Assembly (NCBI GenBank): GCA_017478965.1
Contig: JAFVCV010000045.1
Location: 29,057 to 93,056 of the forward strand
Origin: Ruminococcus sp.
GTDB taxonomy: Bacteria; Bacillota; Clostridia; Oscillospirales; Ruminococcaceae
DNA: 64,000 nucleotides
Reading direction: 5' to 3'
This document shows, piece after piece, positions 27,933-36,074 of the stretch. The translations under genes and the position numbers were made by a program. The notes beneath the pieces are model-generated. The model saw nothing but the letters and a program-made list of their open reading frames with translations, did no database searches and was not told the DNA's origin. Every line of letters starts with the position of its first letter. Positions within the stretch are counted from its first letter, which is position 1.

Positions 27933-30316
27933 CAGGTGATATCCCTCTTTTTCCAAAAACAATTTTTACCAGCTTGTTCAGCCCGCTTTTCTCTTTCTTC
28001 GGGCGTGGTCTCTATAAATCCACAGCGGCAGACTGCCCCTGCTTTCATGTATGTCCCTATCATGTTTTCGCCGATGATAACGGTCGTGTCCTTGTCGTTG
28101 TCGATCTTAAATCCCACTGACCTGACGTTTTCGGGGTAGACGATGCGCATAACGCCAGCTTTGTGGGCGATGACCTGACATTCCTTCAGCAGGCCATTTT
28201 CCCATTTACAGCTGACCTCAAAGCCTCCCCTGGCTCTCAGTCCCCTGAACTCTCCGTTCTTCCACGAAGGGGGCAGCGCAGGCAGGAGGACCAGCTCCCC
28301 GCCGCCGCTCTGGAGAAGCGCCTCGGCTATGCCGGCGGTGCCGCCGAAATTTCCGTCTATCTGGAAAGGCGGGTGCATATCGAAAAGGTTATCCGAGGTG
28401 GACCCTGCAAGCAGGGCGGTGATGTTTTCTTCCACCTTCTGCCCGTCCCAGAGCCTTGCCCAGTGGTTTATTATCCATGCCCTTGACCAGCCTGTGTGGC
28501 CGCCGCCGTAGGACAGTCTTCTCTCTAAGGTAGCCCTGGCCGCTTTGGCAAGCAGGGGCGTTTTCCTCACGGAGATAAGGTCTCCGGGGTAAAGACCGAA
28601 GAGCTGGCTTATATGGCGGTGGCCCGGCTCGGCCTCGTCGTAGTCCTCGGCCCATTCCATTATCTGCCCGTACTTTCCGATCTCAGGCTTTGGCAGCTTA
28701 TATTTCATCAGCCCGAGCTTTTTTCTGAACTCTTCATCGACGTCAAGTATCTCCGAGGCCTTCATGACAGCATCGAACAGCGAGAAAACAATCATACTGT
28801 CCATAGTCGGACCCATGCAGACTGAACCTTTGGCGCCGCTTTTGGTGATATATGTATTTTCCGGAGAGACTGATGGGCTGGTGATGAGCTGGCCCTTATG
28901 GTTCTCCGTCAAAAACTCCGTGAAGAAAACTGCGGCCTCCTTCATGGTGGGGTATTTCTCCATCAGCAGGTCCTCATCCAGGGTGAAAAGATAATGCTCC
29001 CAGATATGCAGACACAGCCATGCGGCCCCCATGGGCCACTGTGTTCCGGGTATCCACAGGTCCTGAGGGGCTGTGTCGCCCCAGATGTCGGTATTATGGT
29101 GACAGACAAAGCCCTGGCAGCCGTACATCTCCTTAGCGGTGACTCTTCCGTTGGGACGCATACGCTCGATATGGTCAAGCAATGGCATATGCAGCTCCGG
29201 CAAAGCGCAGACCTCGGCTGGCCAGTAGTTCATCTCGGTATTGATATTCACTGTGTATTTACAGCCCCAGGCGGGCCACATATCCTTGTTCCAGATGCCC
29301 TGGAGGTTAAGGGGCAGGGTACCCTCACGGCTGCCGGCTATCATAAGATAGCGGCCAAAATCGAAGTACAGAGCGCAAAGAGCACTGTCCTTGCCGCCCT
29401 CCTTTATCTTAGCCAGTCTCTCATTGGTAGGCATGGCGCTGCTGCCGCCGCTGTCGTCCTGAAGGGTAAGGCTTACCCTGTCGAAATAGGTCCGGTAGTC
29501 AGCGATATGGTCCTCCATGATCTTATCAAAGCCCTTTTCGGCGGCACTTTCCACATCGAACCGGGCAGCTGCCCTGGGGTCCTGTGTGCGGAAGGTGGTA
29601 TGGGCGCCGAGGAGCAATGTTACCCTGTCGCAGTCCTTAGTAATGATAGAATTGCCGTAGGCTCTGACCTGTCCCCCCTCGCCTATGACCTTTATGTGGG
29701 CAGCAAAGCTTATCCCGTCCCGGCCGCCCTCGCCGCCGGCAAAAACGATGTCGCTGCTGCTGACGGGGGAATTGCAGTCAAAATAATCATCTCTGCCGTC
29801 AATGGTTATCTTCACGCTGACGGAGGCTTTTTCTGATGCGCAGATCCTCAGTGCCAGCACCTGGTCCGGGGCAGAGCAGATAAGCTCACGCTTATAATCG
29901 ACGCCGTTTATGGAATACTCGGCGGTGCAGACTGCATCTCTGAGAGACAGGCTCCTGTGACTGTAGCCGCAGGTGCTTTCTTCATAGTGGCTTATATAAA
30001 GCTCCCCTAAGGGCATATAGTGGCGCTGGTTTATGGGTGTGCCGCAGAAGGCTTCGCTGACCAGCTTTTCGGCCTCGTCTATCTTCTCATCTCTGAGAAG
30101 GTCCCTCACCCTCTGTAGGTTTTCCAGGGCGGAGGGATTGTTGCGATTTCTGGGTCCCCCTGACCAGAGGGAGTCCTCATTGAGCTGTATGCGCTCGGTA
30201 AGCGGCTGGCCGAAGGACATACCGCCTATGCGGCCGTTGCCCACCGGCAGAGCGTCGTTCCAGTCCTCAGCGGGGCGGTCATACCAGAGCGTTTTACTGT
30301 CAAAAACATATTTCAT
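27932..30316 (-). CDS. GH95-family glycosidase (alpha-L-fucosidase or alpha-L-galactosidase)
   Basis: A full-length 794-aa GH95 enzyme without a signal peptide, so cytoplasmic. An N-terminal beta-domain (WYDRPAEDWNDALPVGNG...) precedes the (alpha/alpha)6 barrel. The motif VNINTEMNYWPAE (about 355-366) carries the Asn pair that activates water. SPSVSPENTY (near 482) holds the putative acid Glu, and PPFQIDGNFGG (near 652) the conserved Asp. Family members remove alpha-1,2-L-fucose or related L-galactose from oligosaccharides. It is the first gene after the promoter at 30356-30384 and is translationally coupled to GH26 by TGATG. Confidence 0.93.
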   Translation of the reverse strand: MKYVFDSKTLWYDRPAEDWNDALPVGNGRIGGMSFGQPLTERIQLNEDSLWSGGPRNRNNPSALENLQRVRDLLRDEKIDEAEKLVSEAFCGTPINQRHYMPLGELYISHYEESTCGYSHRSLSLRDAVCTAEYSINGVDYKRELICSAPDQVLALRICASEKASVSVKITIDGRDDYFDCNSPVSSSDIVFAGGEGGRDGISFAAHIKVIGEGGQVRAYGNSIITKDCDRVTLLLGAHTTFRTQDPRAAARFDVESAAEKGFDKIMEDHIADYRTYFDRVSLTLQDDSGGSSAMPTNERLAKIKEGGKDSALCALYFDFGRYLMIAGSREGTLPLNLQGIWNKDMWPAWGCKYTVNINTEMNYWPAEVCALPELHMPLLDHIERMRPNGRVTAKEMYGCQGFVCHHNTDIWGDTAPQDLWIPGTQWPMGAAWLCLHIWEHYLFTLDEDLLMEKYPTMKEAAVFFTEFLTENHKGQLITSPSVSPENTYITKSGAKGSVCMGPTMDSMIVFSLFDAVMKASEILDVDEEFRKKLGLMKYKLPKPEIGKYGQIMEWAEDYDEAEPGHRHISQLFGLYPGDLISVRKTPLLAKAARATLERRLSYGGGHTGWSRAWIINHWARLWDGQKVEENITALLAGSTSDNLFDMHPPFQIDGNFGGTAGIAEALLQSGGGELVLLPALPPSWKNGEFRGLRARGGFEVSCKWENGLLKECQVIAHKAGVMRIVYPENVRSVGFKIDNDKDTTVIIGENMIGTYMKAGAVCRCGFIETTPEEREKRAEQAGKNCFWKKRDIT

Positions 30317-30355
30317 AAGCGGCCCTCCCTTAGGTCCAAAATGTCACACAATAAT

Positions 30356-30384
30356 ATAATACCATATATTTTGCCGAATTACAA
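30356..30384 (-). promoter_or_regulatory. Sigma-A promoter of the GH95-GH26 unit
   Basis: On the minus strand TTGTAA, a 17-base spacer and TATTAT lie about 40 bases before the GH95 ATG, which has an AAGGGAGGG site. Confidence 0.75.
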
Positions 30385-30442
30385 GTCTTTGGCAGGATTT
30401 CACACTAATTACACCTAACTTTCATTTTTAGTCCCAGAACGC

Positions 30443-30478
30443 AAAAAGGCCGGCTGTGCATAATTTACACAGCCGGCC
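30443..30478 (-). terminator. Terminator of the Panacea-domain gene
   Basis: GGCCGGCTGTG and CACAGCCGGCC form a perfect 11-pair stem followed on the minus strand by TTTTT. Confidence 0.93.
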
Positions 30479-30495
30479 AGGTCCTGATCTTTTCC

Positions 30496-30939
30496 CTATC
30501 TGAAATATTTTTTGAGCTTTTCAGGTGTTATTATACGCCCGGGCACGTTCAGTGCGTGTCTGTATGGGCGCTGGTCGTGGACGATATTGGACATCATGGA
30601 ATTGGACCAGTCAAAGGTATAGTCCACCACCTCATAGAGCAGCTGAGCGTCCTCCGGGGTAGACGCCATCATCTTTCCGGGCTTTTTCGGCATCGGTATG
30701 GGGTCTATGCCATACTCTGCATACTTCCTGTGGACAGCCGGCACCACCGGGCCGTTCTCCCTTGCCACCAGGTCGTCCACAAAGCACACCTCGTCGGTCT
30801 GCATAAGAAAATAGGCCTGGACAAAGTACAGGATATCATTGAGCCTGTTATTGGTAATAGGTTTCTTGTTCTTGTGATAAAACTTGATTATATAGTCACT
30901 TAACTCAAATACATCATATTTAATGTGACCCTCTGCCAT
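30496..30939 (-). CDS. Panacea-domain (DUF4065, SocA-like) protein
   Basis: A 147-aa protein. I choose the ATG at 30939 (GAGAGGG 8 bases upstream) over an overlapping GTG at 30948. The sequence NRLNDILYFVQAYFLM, then VARENGPVVPAVHRKY and DWSNSMMSNIVHDQRPY, is the DUF4065/Panacea pattern known from SocA proteolysis adaptors and many hyper-variable antitoxins. No adjacent toxin gene is present; the gene is monocistronic with its own promoter and terminator. It may be an orphan antitoxin, a regulator or a mobile-element remnant. Confidence 0.82.
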   Translation of the reverse strand: MAEGHIKYDVFELSDYIIKFYHKNKKPITNNRLNDILYFVQAYFLMQTDEVCFVDDLVARENGPVVPAVHRKYAEYGIDPIPMPKKPGKMMASTPEDAQLLYEVVDYTFDWSNSMMSNIVHDQRPYRHALNVPGRIITPEKLKKYFR

Positions 30940-31032
30940 AAAATACACCCTCTCTGACCGCTGATCTGCTGATTTGATACTTAATATAGTTAAAACATCA
31001 TTAAAAATAACATATAATTATCTATAATATAA

Positions 31033-31061
31033 ATTTTAACACATAGATAACAAATTGTCAA
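31033..31061 (-). promoter_or_regulatory. Consensus sigma-A promoter for the Panacea-domain gene
   Basis: On the minus strand TTGACA, 17 bases and TAAAAT are found, in an AT-rich stretch about 95 bases upstream of the start. Confidence 0.8.
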
Positions 31062-31142
31062 GTGCCTAAAGAAAACAATCATTAAATTTGTAAAAACATA
31101 TACTTGTTTTAAGTGCGTATCAGCGCACTCAGCGGGGCAGCC

Positions 31143-31373
31143 TCAGTCCTCCGACAGGGCCGAGCGCAGCTCCTGAAGGAATTCTATATCCTGGGCGTCC
31201 AGCTTTATGCTGGCGTTGAGATGCTGTCCGGCGGAATTTGTTACCTTGATGTCGATAACGCTGCCCTCGTCCATACCGTTAGCGGCGGCGGCCAGAAAAG
31301 CCGGTATCTTAGGGTGGTTTTCCCGAAACTGCTCCAACATTCCTCTGAGCTTTACCAATGCCATTGGGTTCAT
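31143..31373 (-). CDS. Small conserved-looking protein at the end of the chemotaxis operon
   Basis: A 76-aa protein starting at an ATG with GGAGG 8 bases upstream, 45 bases after cheW. It begins MNPMALVKLRGMLEQFRENHPK, a helical segment, and continues with a beta-rich part (SVIDIKVTNSAG...NASIKLDAQD) and a short C-terminal helix. There is no signal or membrane segment. I do not recognise the family. Its position suggests a role in the chemotaxis signalling complex. A short stem (31112-31129, AGTGCG/CGCACT) after the stop may end the transcript. Confidence 0.75.
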   Translation of the reverse strand: MNPMALVKLRGMLEQFRENHPKIPAFLAAAANGMDEGSVIDIKVTNSAGQHLNASIKLDAQDIEFLQELRSALSED

Positions 31374-31418
31374 ATTTTTTACCTCCGTATCTCGTTTATT
31401 TGGTCAGCTGTCCGGTCC

Positions 31419-31853
31419 TCAGATCCTGGCCAGCTTTTCCGGGTCCAGTATGGATATCCTCTGGGACCCCTCTTTCATTACAAAGCCGTAGACCATGCCG
31501 CCTTTTACCGGGGACAGCACCAGGTCCTCCGGCGAGATATTCTCCACGTCCGTTACTCGGTCAACCACTATCCCGCAGAGCATGGTATTGATCTCCACCA
31601 CTATCATGCAGCTGCGTTCATCATAGTTCCCCTTCTCCATTCCCAGTCTGAGCCTCAGGTCCATGGCCGGTACGGCCTTGCCCCTGTGGTTTATTACCCC
31701 CAGCACATGGTCAGGGGCAGTAGGTATCTTTGTTATAGGGGGTATCTCGATGATGTCGGCAGTATCAAGGATATAAAACCCGTATTTTTCCGAGCCGGCG
31801 CTGAAGGTCAGCAGCTGACCGCCGTTTTCTTTAAGCTCGTTAAGATCAGCCAT
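31419..31853 (-). CDS. cheW: Chemotaxis coupling protein CheW
   Basis: A 144-aa single CheW domain that links chemoreceptors to CheA. Typical features are LLTFSAGSEKYGF, the PTAPDHVLGVINHRGKAVPAMDLR core (shown here in two overlapping parts of the fold) and GIVVDRVTDV. It overlaps the 3' end of cheA by 8 bases, so expression is coupled. No receptor (MCP), CheY, CheB or CheR gene lies in the window. Confidence 0.94.
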   Translation of the reverse strand: MADLNELKENGGQLLTFSAGSEKYGFYILDTADIIEIPPITKIPTAPDHVLGVINHRGKAVPAMDLRLRLGMEKGNYDERSCMIVVEINTMLCGIVVDRVTDVENISPEDLVLSPVKGGMVYGFVMKEGSQRISILDPEKLARI

Positions 31854-34305
31854 TAGCGCCGCCCTCCTCTTCGGTATGTTCTTCTCCTGCGATAACGGTG
31901 CCTATGTCAAGGGTCATGGTAATGGATCCGTCGCCAAGTATAGAGCAGCCGGCCAGGCCTTTTTCTTTCAGATGCAGTCCGTCCAGTAGCGGCGAGAAAG
32001 GTCTTACCACCACCTGCTGGTCGCATATCATATAGTCCGCCATAAGTACGGCCTCATGGCTGCCGTCCTTGCAGTATATGCAGATGGCGTTCTCAGGCTC
32101 TGTATACTCAGTCTCTATCTCAAGACGCTGCGAGAGCCTTATCAGAGGCAGGCACTTGTCCCTGAGGTAGACGAACTCGTTGCCCTCGGGGTCGGTGATA
32201 TGGTTCTCCTTCTTGCAGGAGAATGCCTCCCTGACGGCGGCTGCGGGTATGGAAAGGCTGCTGCCGCCCACGCTGACACTGAGCACGTCGATAATGGACA
32301 GGGACAGGGGGATGCGGATAGTGAACGTGGAGCCCTTGCCGAGTTTTGAGTTGACGGTCAGCTTTCCGCCAACTTTCTCCAGGTTCTTCTTCACCACGTC
32401 CATTCCCACTCCACGGCCGCTGTACTGTGTCACCTCTTCGTTGGTGGAAAAACCGGGTGCAAGGACGAAATTGAATATCTCCTTGTCTGTATACTCGCCC
32501 TCGGGCTTGGTCAGCAGGCCGTTTTTCTTGGCCTTTGCCATTATTTTTGAGGTGTCCATACCGGCGCCGTTGTCCTTGCAGGAGATGACGACCTCGTTGG
32601 ACTGATAGCCGGCGCTGAGGGTAACGGTGGCGGGGCGGAGCTTGCCGGCCTTCTGCCGTTCCTCCGGAGTCTCGATGCCGTGGTCAACGGCATTTCTGAC
32701 GATGTGCATAAGAGGGTCCCCAAGGATATCAATGATAGCCTTGTCCACCTCGGTGTCCTCCCCGACGAATATGAGCTTTGCGTCTTTTTTGAGGGTGGTG
32801 TTCATATCCCTTACCACTCTGTTCATTTTCTGAAAGGCGGTGGATACGGGCACCATTCTCAGTGACATCACCACGTCCTGCAATTCGTCGGTGAGCTTTT
32901 TAAGGTCACGGGCGGATTTGTTGAACCGGTCCAGGTTGCCGGTATGCTCTCTCAGGTCCGGCGAAGAGGTCACTGCCCCCTCTGTTATGACGATCTCCGA
33001 CACCAGGTCCAGGAGACGGTCCAGCTTTTCCAGCCTTACCATCAGCATACTCTGCTCTTTTTTTGCCGCAGGCTTTTTATCGGCGGCCTTAGGCTTTTCT
33101 GCTGCCGGGGCTTTCTGAGCCTCGGTGGTTTTTTCTTCGGGCGCCCCGGCTTTTTCAGCCGGCTCATCTCCCGCCTTTTTCTCTTCTGCCCTGGGGGCGG
33201 GTCCTGGTGCGGCAGGTTTATTCGCCCTGGCAGCAGAAAGCTTTATCTCCACGGCGGACTTTACGTTTATCCCCCCGGAAAGTATCCTTTCGGCTTCTGA
33301 CTTGCTCTCGGCGGTGAACTTGACAAAAAGGCCGTTTTCAGATATGATGCCGTCGGCGCTGTCATCGTCAAGGTCTGCCGGGACGGTAGCAAGGATCTCT
33401 GCGAAAGCTCCCAGCTTTTTTACCAGGACCATTGCCCTGGCGGAAGGCATAGCACAGCTCTCCAGATAAGTGACCTTGTAGATGAGCACGTCCTTGTTCT
33501 CGGAGCCGTCTATAAGACCGTCAGGCACCTCTGCGGGGGCCTGCGTCCCGTCCTTTTTTATCTCCTCCACATCCTCGACGTTCATGCCGCCGCTCAGGAG
33601 CTTTTCTGTCCGGTCCTTATCGTCTGTGATGAGCTTTATATAAAGTCCCTGTGACTTTATCACATCGTCCGCATTGTCGGCGTCCAGGTCCTCGGGCAAA
33701 GTCCGGCAGACCTCTGCGCAGGAGCCAAGCTTTCTTATGAGCACCATAGCTCTTGCGGAGGGCATGGCGCAGCTGTCGCTGTAGGTGACTTTATAGGTCA
33801 GCATATCGCTGCTTTCCTTATCGTCAAAAAGGCCCTCAGGCAGGCCGCCGCTTTCCTGCTGTACGCCGGCCTTGTCTCCGCCGGCGCCCTTTAAAAAGTC
33901 AGCAAACTCATGCAGGTCCCAGATGAGCTCGGAAAAATTCGTCAGGGGAACATCGTCATCGCTCAGGTTCTCAAGCTCGTTTTTAAGGTTGTCGGAGCTT
34001 TTGAACAGCAGAGCATACATGGCGGGCTTGTCCATATTCACATAGGACTTGTCCCTGATTATGTAGAAGACGTCCTCCACTGCATGGGCCAGGGTGGACA
34101 TATTGGAAAGCCCCATCATGGCGGCGGAGCCTTTGATGGTGTGCATGGTCCTGAATATCTCGTTTATATCATCGTCCTCGATATCGGAGATGCTCTCGAC
34201 CTGCTCGGTGCGCATGAGTATCTCGTCCAGGTTTTCCAGCAGCTCACCTGTCTCGAACATGAAGGTATCGAGCATGGACTCCATGCCCGGATCAAATTTT
34301 GCCAT
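31846..34305 (-). CDS. cheA: Chemotaxis histidine kinase CheA with duplicated P2 domain
   Basis: An 819-aa CheA. The ATG at 34305 is chosen because the longer frame would start inside alr. P1 (HPt) has the phosphorylated H55 in MHTIKGSAAMMG. Two homologous P2-like domains follow at about 168-250 and 272-355, both with CAMPSARAMVL and a kinase-like LSGG(M/I)NV end. An Ala/Lys/Glu-rich linker leads to the P3 dimerisation helices (about 443-505), the ATPase domain with NAVDHGIETPEER, DNGAGMD and GRGVGMDVV, and a CheW-like P5 at the C-terminus. CheA passes phosphate to CheY and CheB; two P2 domains would give two response-regulator docking sites. Confidence 0.95.
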   Translation of the reverse strand: MAKFDPGMESMLDTFMFETGELLENLDEILMRTEQVESISDIEDDDINEIFRTMHTIKGSAAMMGLSNMSTLAHAVEDVFYIIRDKSYVNMDKPAMYALLFKSSDNLKNELENLSDDDVPLTNFSELIWDLHEFADFLKGAGGDKAGVQQESGGLPEGLFDDKESSDMLTYKVTYSDSCAMPSARAMVLIRKLGSCAEVCRTLPEDLDADNADDVIKSQGLYIKLITDDKDRTEKLLSGGMNVEDVEEIKKDGTQAPAEVPDGLIDGSENKDVLIYKVTYLESCAMPSARAMVLVKKLGAFAEILATVPADLDDDSADGIISENGLFVKFTAESKSEAERILSGGINVKSAVEIKLSAARANKPAAPGPAPRAEEKKAGDEPAEKAGAPEEKTTEAQKAPAAEKPKAADKKPAAKKEQSMLMVRLEKLDRLLDLVSEIVITEGAVTSSPDLREHTGNLDRFNKSARDLKKLTDELQDVVMSLRMVPVSTAFQKMNRVVRDMNTTLKKDAKLIFVGEDTEVDKAIIDILGDPLMHIVRNAVDHGIETPEERQKAGKLRPATVTLSAGYQSNEVVISCKDNGAGMDTSKIMAKAKKNGLLTKPEGEYTDKEIFNFVLAPGFSTNEEVTQYSGRGVGMDVVKKNLEKVGGKLTVNSKLGKGSTFTIRIPLSLSIIDVLSVSVGGSSLSIPAAAVREAFSCKKENHITDPEGNEFVYLRDKCLPLIRLSQRLEIETEYTEPENAICIYCKDGSHEAVLMADYMICDQQVVVRPFSPLLDGLHLKEKGLAGCSILGDGSITMTLDIGTVIAGEEHTEEEGGANG

Positions 34306-34336
34306 TAAGCTCACCGCCCTTTCTGTGAAGCTGTGG

Positions 34337-35461
34337 TTATTTCGCTGTCCTGATAACTCTTGAGGAGATGCCGCAGGTGATCTCATAGCCGATGGTGCCG
34401 GTGAGCTTTGCGATATCGTCCGCCGTTATCTCATCGTTCATGAGTATCACTGTGTTCCCAGGCTTTACCTCCGGCACATCAGTGACGTCGCACATGAACT
34501 GGTCCATGCAGACCCTGCCGGTTATCCTGCACCTGTGGCCGCCTATGATGACCTGTCCCTTATTGGAAAGCGCCCTTGGGTAGCCGTCCGCATAGCCTGC
34601 GGTGACGGTGGCGAGCTTTACTCTTCCGGGGGCGGTGTAGGTCCTGCCGTAGCTGACGGCGGTGCCTTTTTCCACGTATTTGACCTGAGAGACAACAGCC
34701 TTCAGGGTCATGACCGGCTTAGGCTCGAAGGGCAGGGGCTTTGCCGGGTCGGGATAAAGCCCGTAGAGGATTATGCCCAGTCTTGCCAGTGTGCTGCGCT
34801 CAGAGCAGCCGTAGGCTCCGCCGGCAGAATTGAGGATATGGGCGTGTTCAAGGCATATGCCCATTTCTTTCAGCCGGTCAAACACCTCAAAAAAGCGCCG
34901 GGTCTGCATACGGGTATAGCTGTCTTCGTCCTCAGTGATGCCGTCGGCGCAGGCATAGTGGGTGAAAATGCCCTCCAGGCTTATGTTTTCAAGAACGGCC
35001 ACGGCTGCGATCTCCTCTGCGCACTGCTCAGTGTCCCCATGGACGCCGATGCGGGTCATGCCCGTATCCACCGCACAGTGGAGCCTGACCTTTCTGCCCA
35101 GCCCGGCAGCCCTTTCCGACAGCTCTTCGGCGTAGGCCTTTTCTGTGCAGGCCTGGATAAGGTCAAGGCTTATGAGGTCGGCGGTGTTCTCCGGCGGAGT
35201 GTAGCCCAGTATGAGGATACTTCCGGTGACGCCCAGATCTCTGAGCCGCCGGCCCTCCAAAAGATTTGAGACAGCGAAGTACCTGACCCCCAGTCTGTTT
35301 TGCAGCACCGGCACGATGATGCTGTCGTCATGGCCGTAGCAGGCGGCTTTGACTACGCACATCAGCTCCGTACCCTCAGGCAGGAGCTTTTTGTATTCTT
35401 TCAGATTATATTCCACAGCACTAAGGTCTATCTCGGCCCAGCAGCGCTTAAATAGTTCCAT
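34337..35461 (-). CDS. alr: Alanine racemase
   Basis: A PLP enzyme that interconverts L- and D-alanine for peptidoglycan. The ATG at 35461 has AAGGAAG nine bases upstream, giving 374 aa. The Schiff-base lysine is K38 in CVVKAACYGHDD, a variant of the usual VVKADAYGHG. The second catalytic base is the Tyr of AVSYGRTY, and RVCMDQFMCDV is the conserved C-terminal motif. It heads the cheA-cheW operon, with only 31 bases between alr and cheA, an unexpected partner for chemotaxis genes. D-amino acid or cofactor-free alternatives are not suggested by sequence. Confidence 0.93.
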   Translation of the reverse strand: MELFKRCWAEIDLSAVEYNLKEYKKLLPEGTELMCVVKAACYGHDDSIIVPVLQNRLGVRYFAVSNLLEGRRLRDLGVTGSILILGYTPPENTADLISLDLIQACTEKAYAEELSERAAGLGRKVRLHCAVDTGMTRIGVHGDTEQCAEEIAAVAVLENISLEGIFTHYACADGITEDEDSYTRMQTRRFFEVFDRLKEMGICLEHAHILNSAGGAYGCSERSTLARLGIILYGLYPDPAKPLPFEPKPVMTLKAVVSQVKYVEKGTAVSYGRTYTAPGRVKLATVTAGYADGYPRALSNKGQVIIGGHRCRITGRVCMDQFMCDVTDVPEVKPGNTVILMNDEITADDIAKLTGTIGYEITCGISSRVIRTAK

Positions 35462-35520
35462 TTTCAAAGACTTCCTTCAAATTATCTGTGTCAGGCTCCC
35501 AAGCTTTGGCCTGCATAAAA

Positions 35521-35549
35521 ATTATACCGCAGATTTGCGCTTTTGTCAA
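35521..35549 (-). promoter_or_regulatory. Consensus sigma-A promoter of the alr-cheA-cheW operon
   Basis: On the minus strand a perfect TTGACA, 17-base spacer and perfect TATAAT lie about 55 bases before alr. Confidence 0.92.
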
Positions 35550-35572
35550 TCACATAGGGCATAAAATGCAGT

Positions 35573-35610
35573 AAAAAAGCCCGCAGGCTCAAAAAAAGTC
35601 AGGGGCTTTT
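35573..35610 (-). terminator. Terminator overlapping the stop of the small membrane protein gene
   Basis: On the minus strand AAAAGCCC pairs with GGGCTTTT, followed by TTTT. The loop contains CTGACTTTTTTTGAGC, so there are two T-runs. The stem overlaps the stop codon of the upstream gene. Confidence 0.7.
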
Positions 35611-35965
35611 ACGGTCTTATATTTTTTAGGAAGATCACCAGGGCCAGGACCAGCATGACACCCAGCAGGATAAAGATGAAAGTCATATTGGCGTTCAGCA
35701 TTTCATTGAAGTGCTGTTCGCTGCCCTCCTCATCGCTTTCCTGCTCCATGACCTCGCTGCGGATACTTGCAGGCTCCCTAGCCTCTGTCTCCGCACTGCT
35801 TAGCTCTGAGGAAGCGACTATGCCGCTGTTCACCGGTACGGGACCGAGGGCTTCGGCCAGGCCTGTGCAGGTGAAAAAACACAGAAGCACTATGACTATG
35901 AATGCTATAAATGTCCTCTTTGTCAGTTTTGACGTTTTTGACCCGTTCGATAAAGATGAACTCAT
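35609..35965 (-). CDS. Small membrane protein with acidic extracytoplasmic loop
   Basis: A 118-aa protein with a basic N-terminus, a first hydrophobic segment (about 18-40, possibly a signal ending at LAEALG), a Glu/Ser-rich middle (45-85) and a C-terminal membrane helix (about 93-113) ending NIRP. This signal-loop-helix design suggests a surface-exposed or periplasm-like segment held by one helix. AGGGGGT lies 11 bases before the ATG. It has its own promoter and terminator. I recognise no family. Confidence 0.68.
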   Translation of the reverse strand: MSSSLSNGSKTSKLTKRTFIAFIVIVLLCFFTCTGLAEALGPVPVNSGIVASSELSSAETEAREPASIRSEVMEQESDEEGSEQHFNEMLNANMTFIFILLGVMLVLALVIFLKNIRP

Positions 35966-35982
35966 GAATGAAGACCCCCTTT

Positions 35983-36000
35983 CACCGTGAGCAAACGGTG
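35983..36000 (-). other. Hairpin in the leader of the small membrane protein gene
   Basis: CACCGT and ACGGTG form a six-pair stem immediately upstream of the AGGGGG ribosome site and could affect its accessibility. Confidence 0.4.
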
Positions 36001-36045
36001 CTCCTTACAGCAGACGCTATATGAAAAACTGTTTTTGTTTACTAT

Positions 36046-36074
36046 AGTTTATCACAAATTCATAAAATAGTCAA
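36046..36074 (-). promoter_or_regulatory. Sigma-A promoter for the small membrane protein gene at 35609-35965
   Basis: On the minus strand TTGACT, 17 bases and TAAACT are present about 80 bases before the ATG. Confidence 0.75.
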
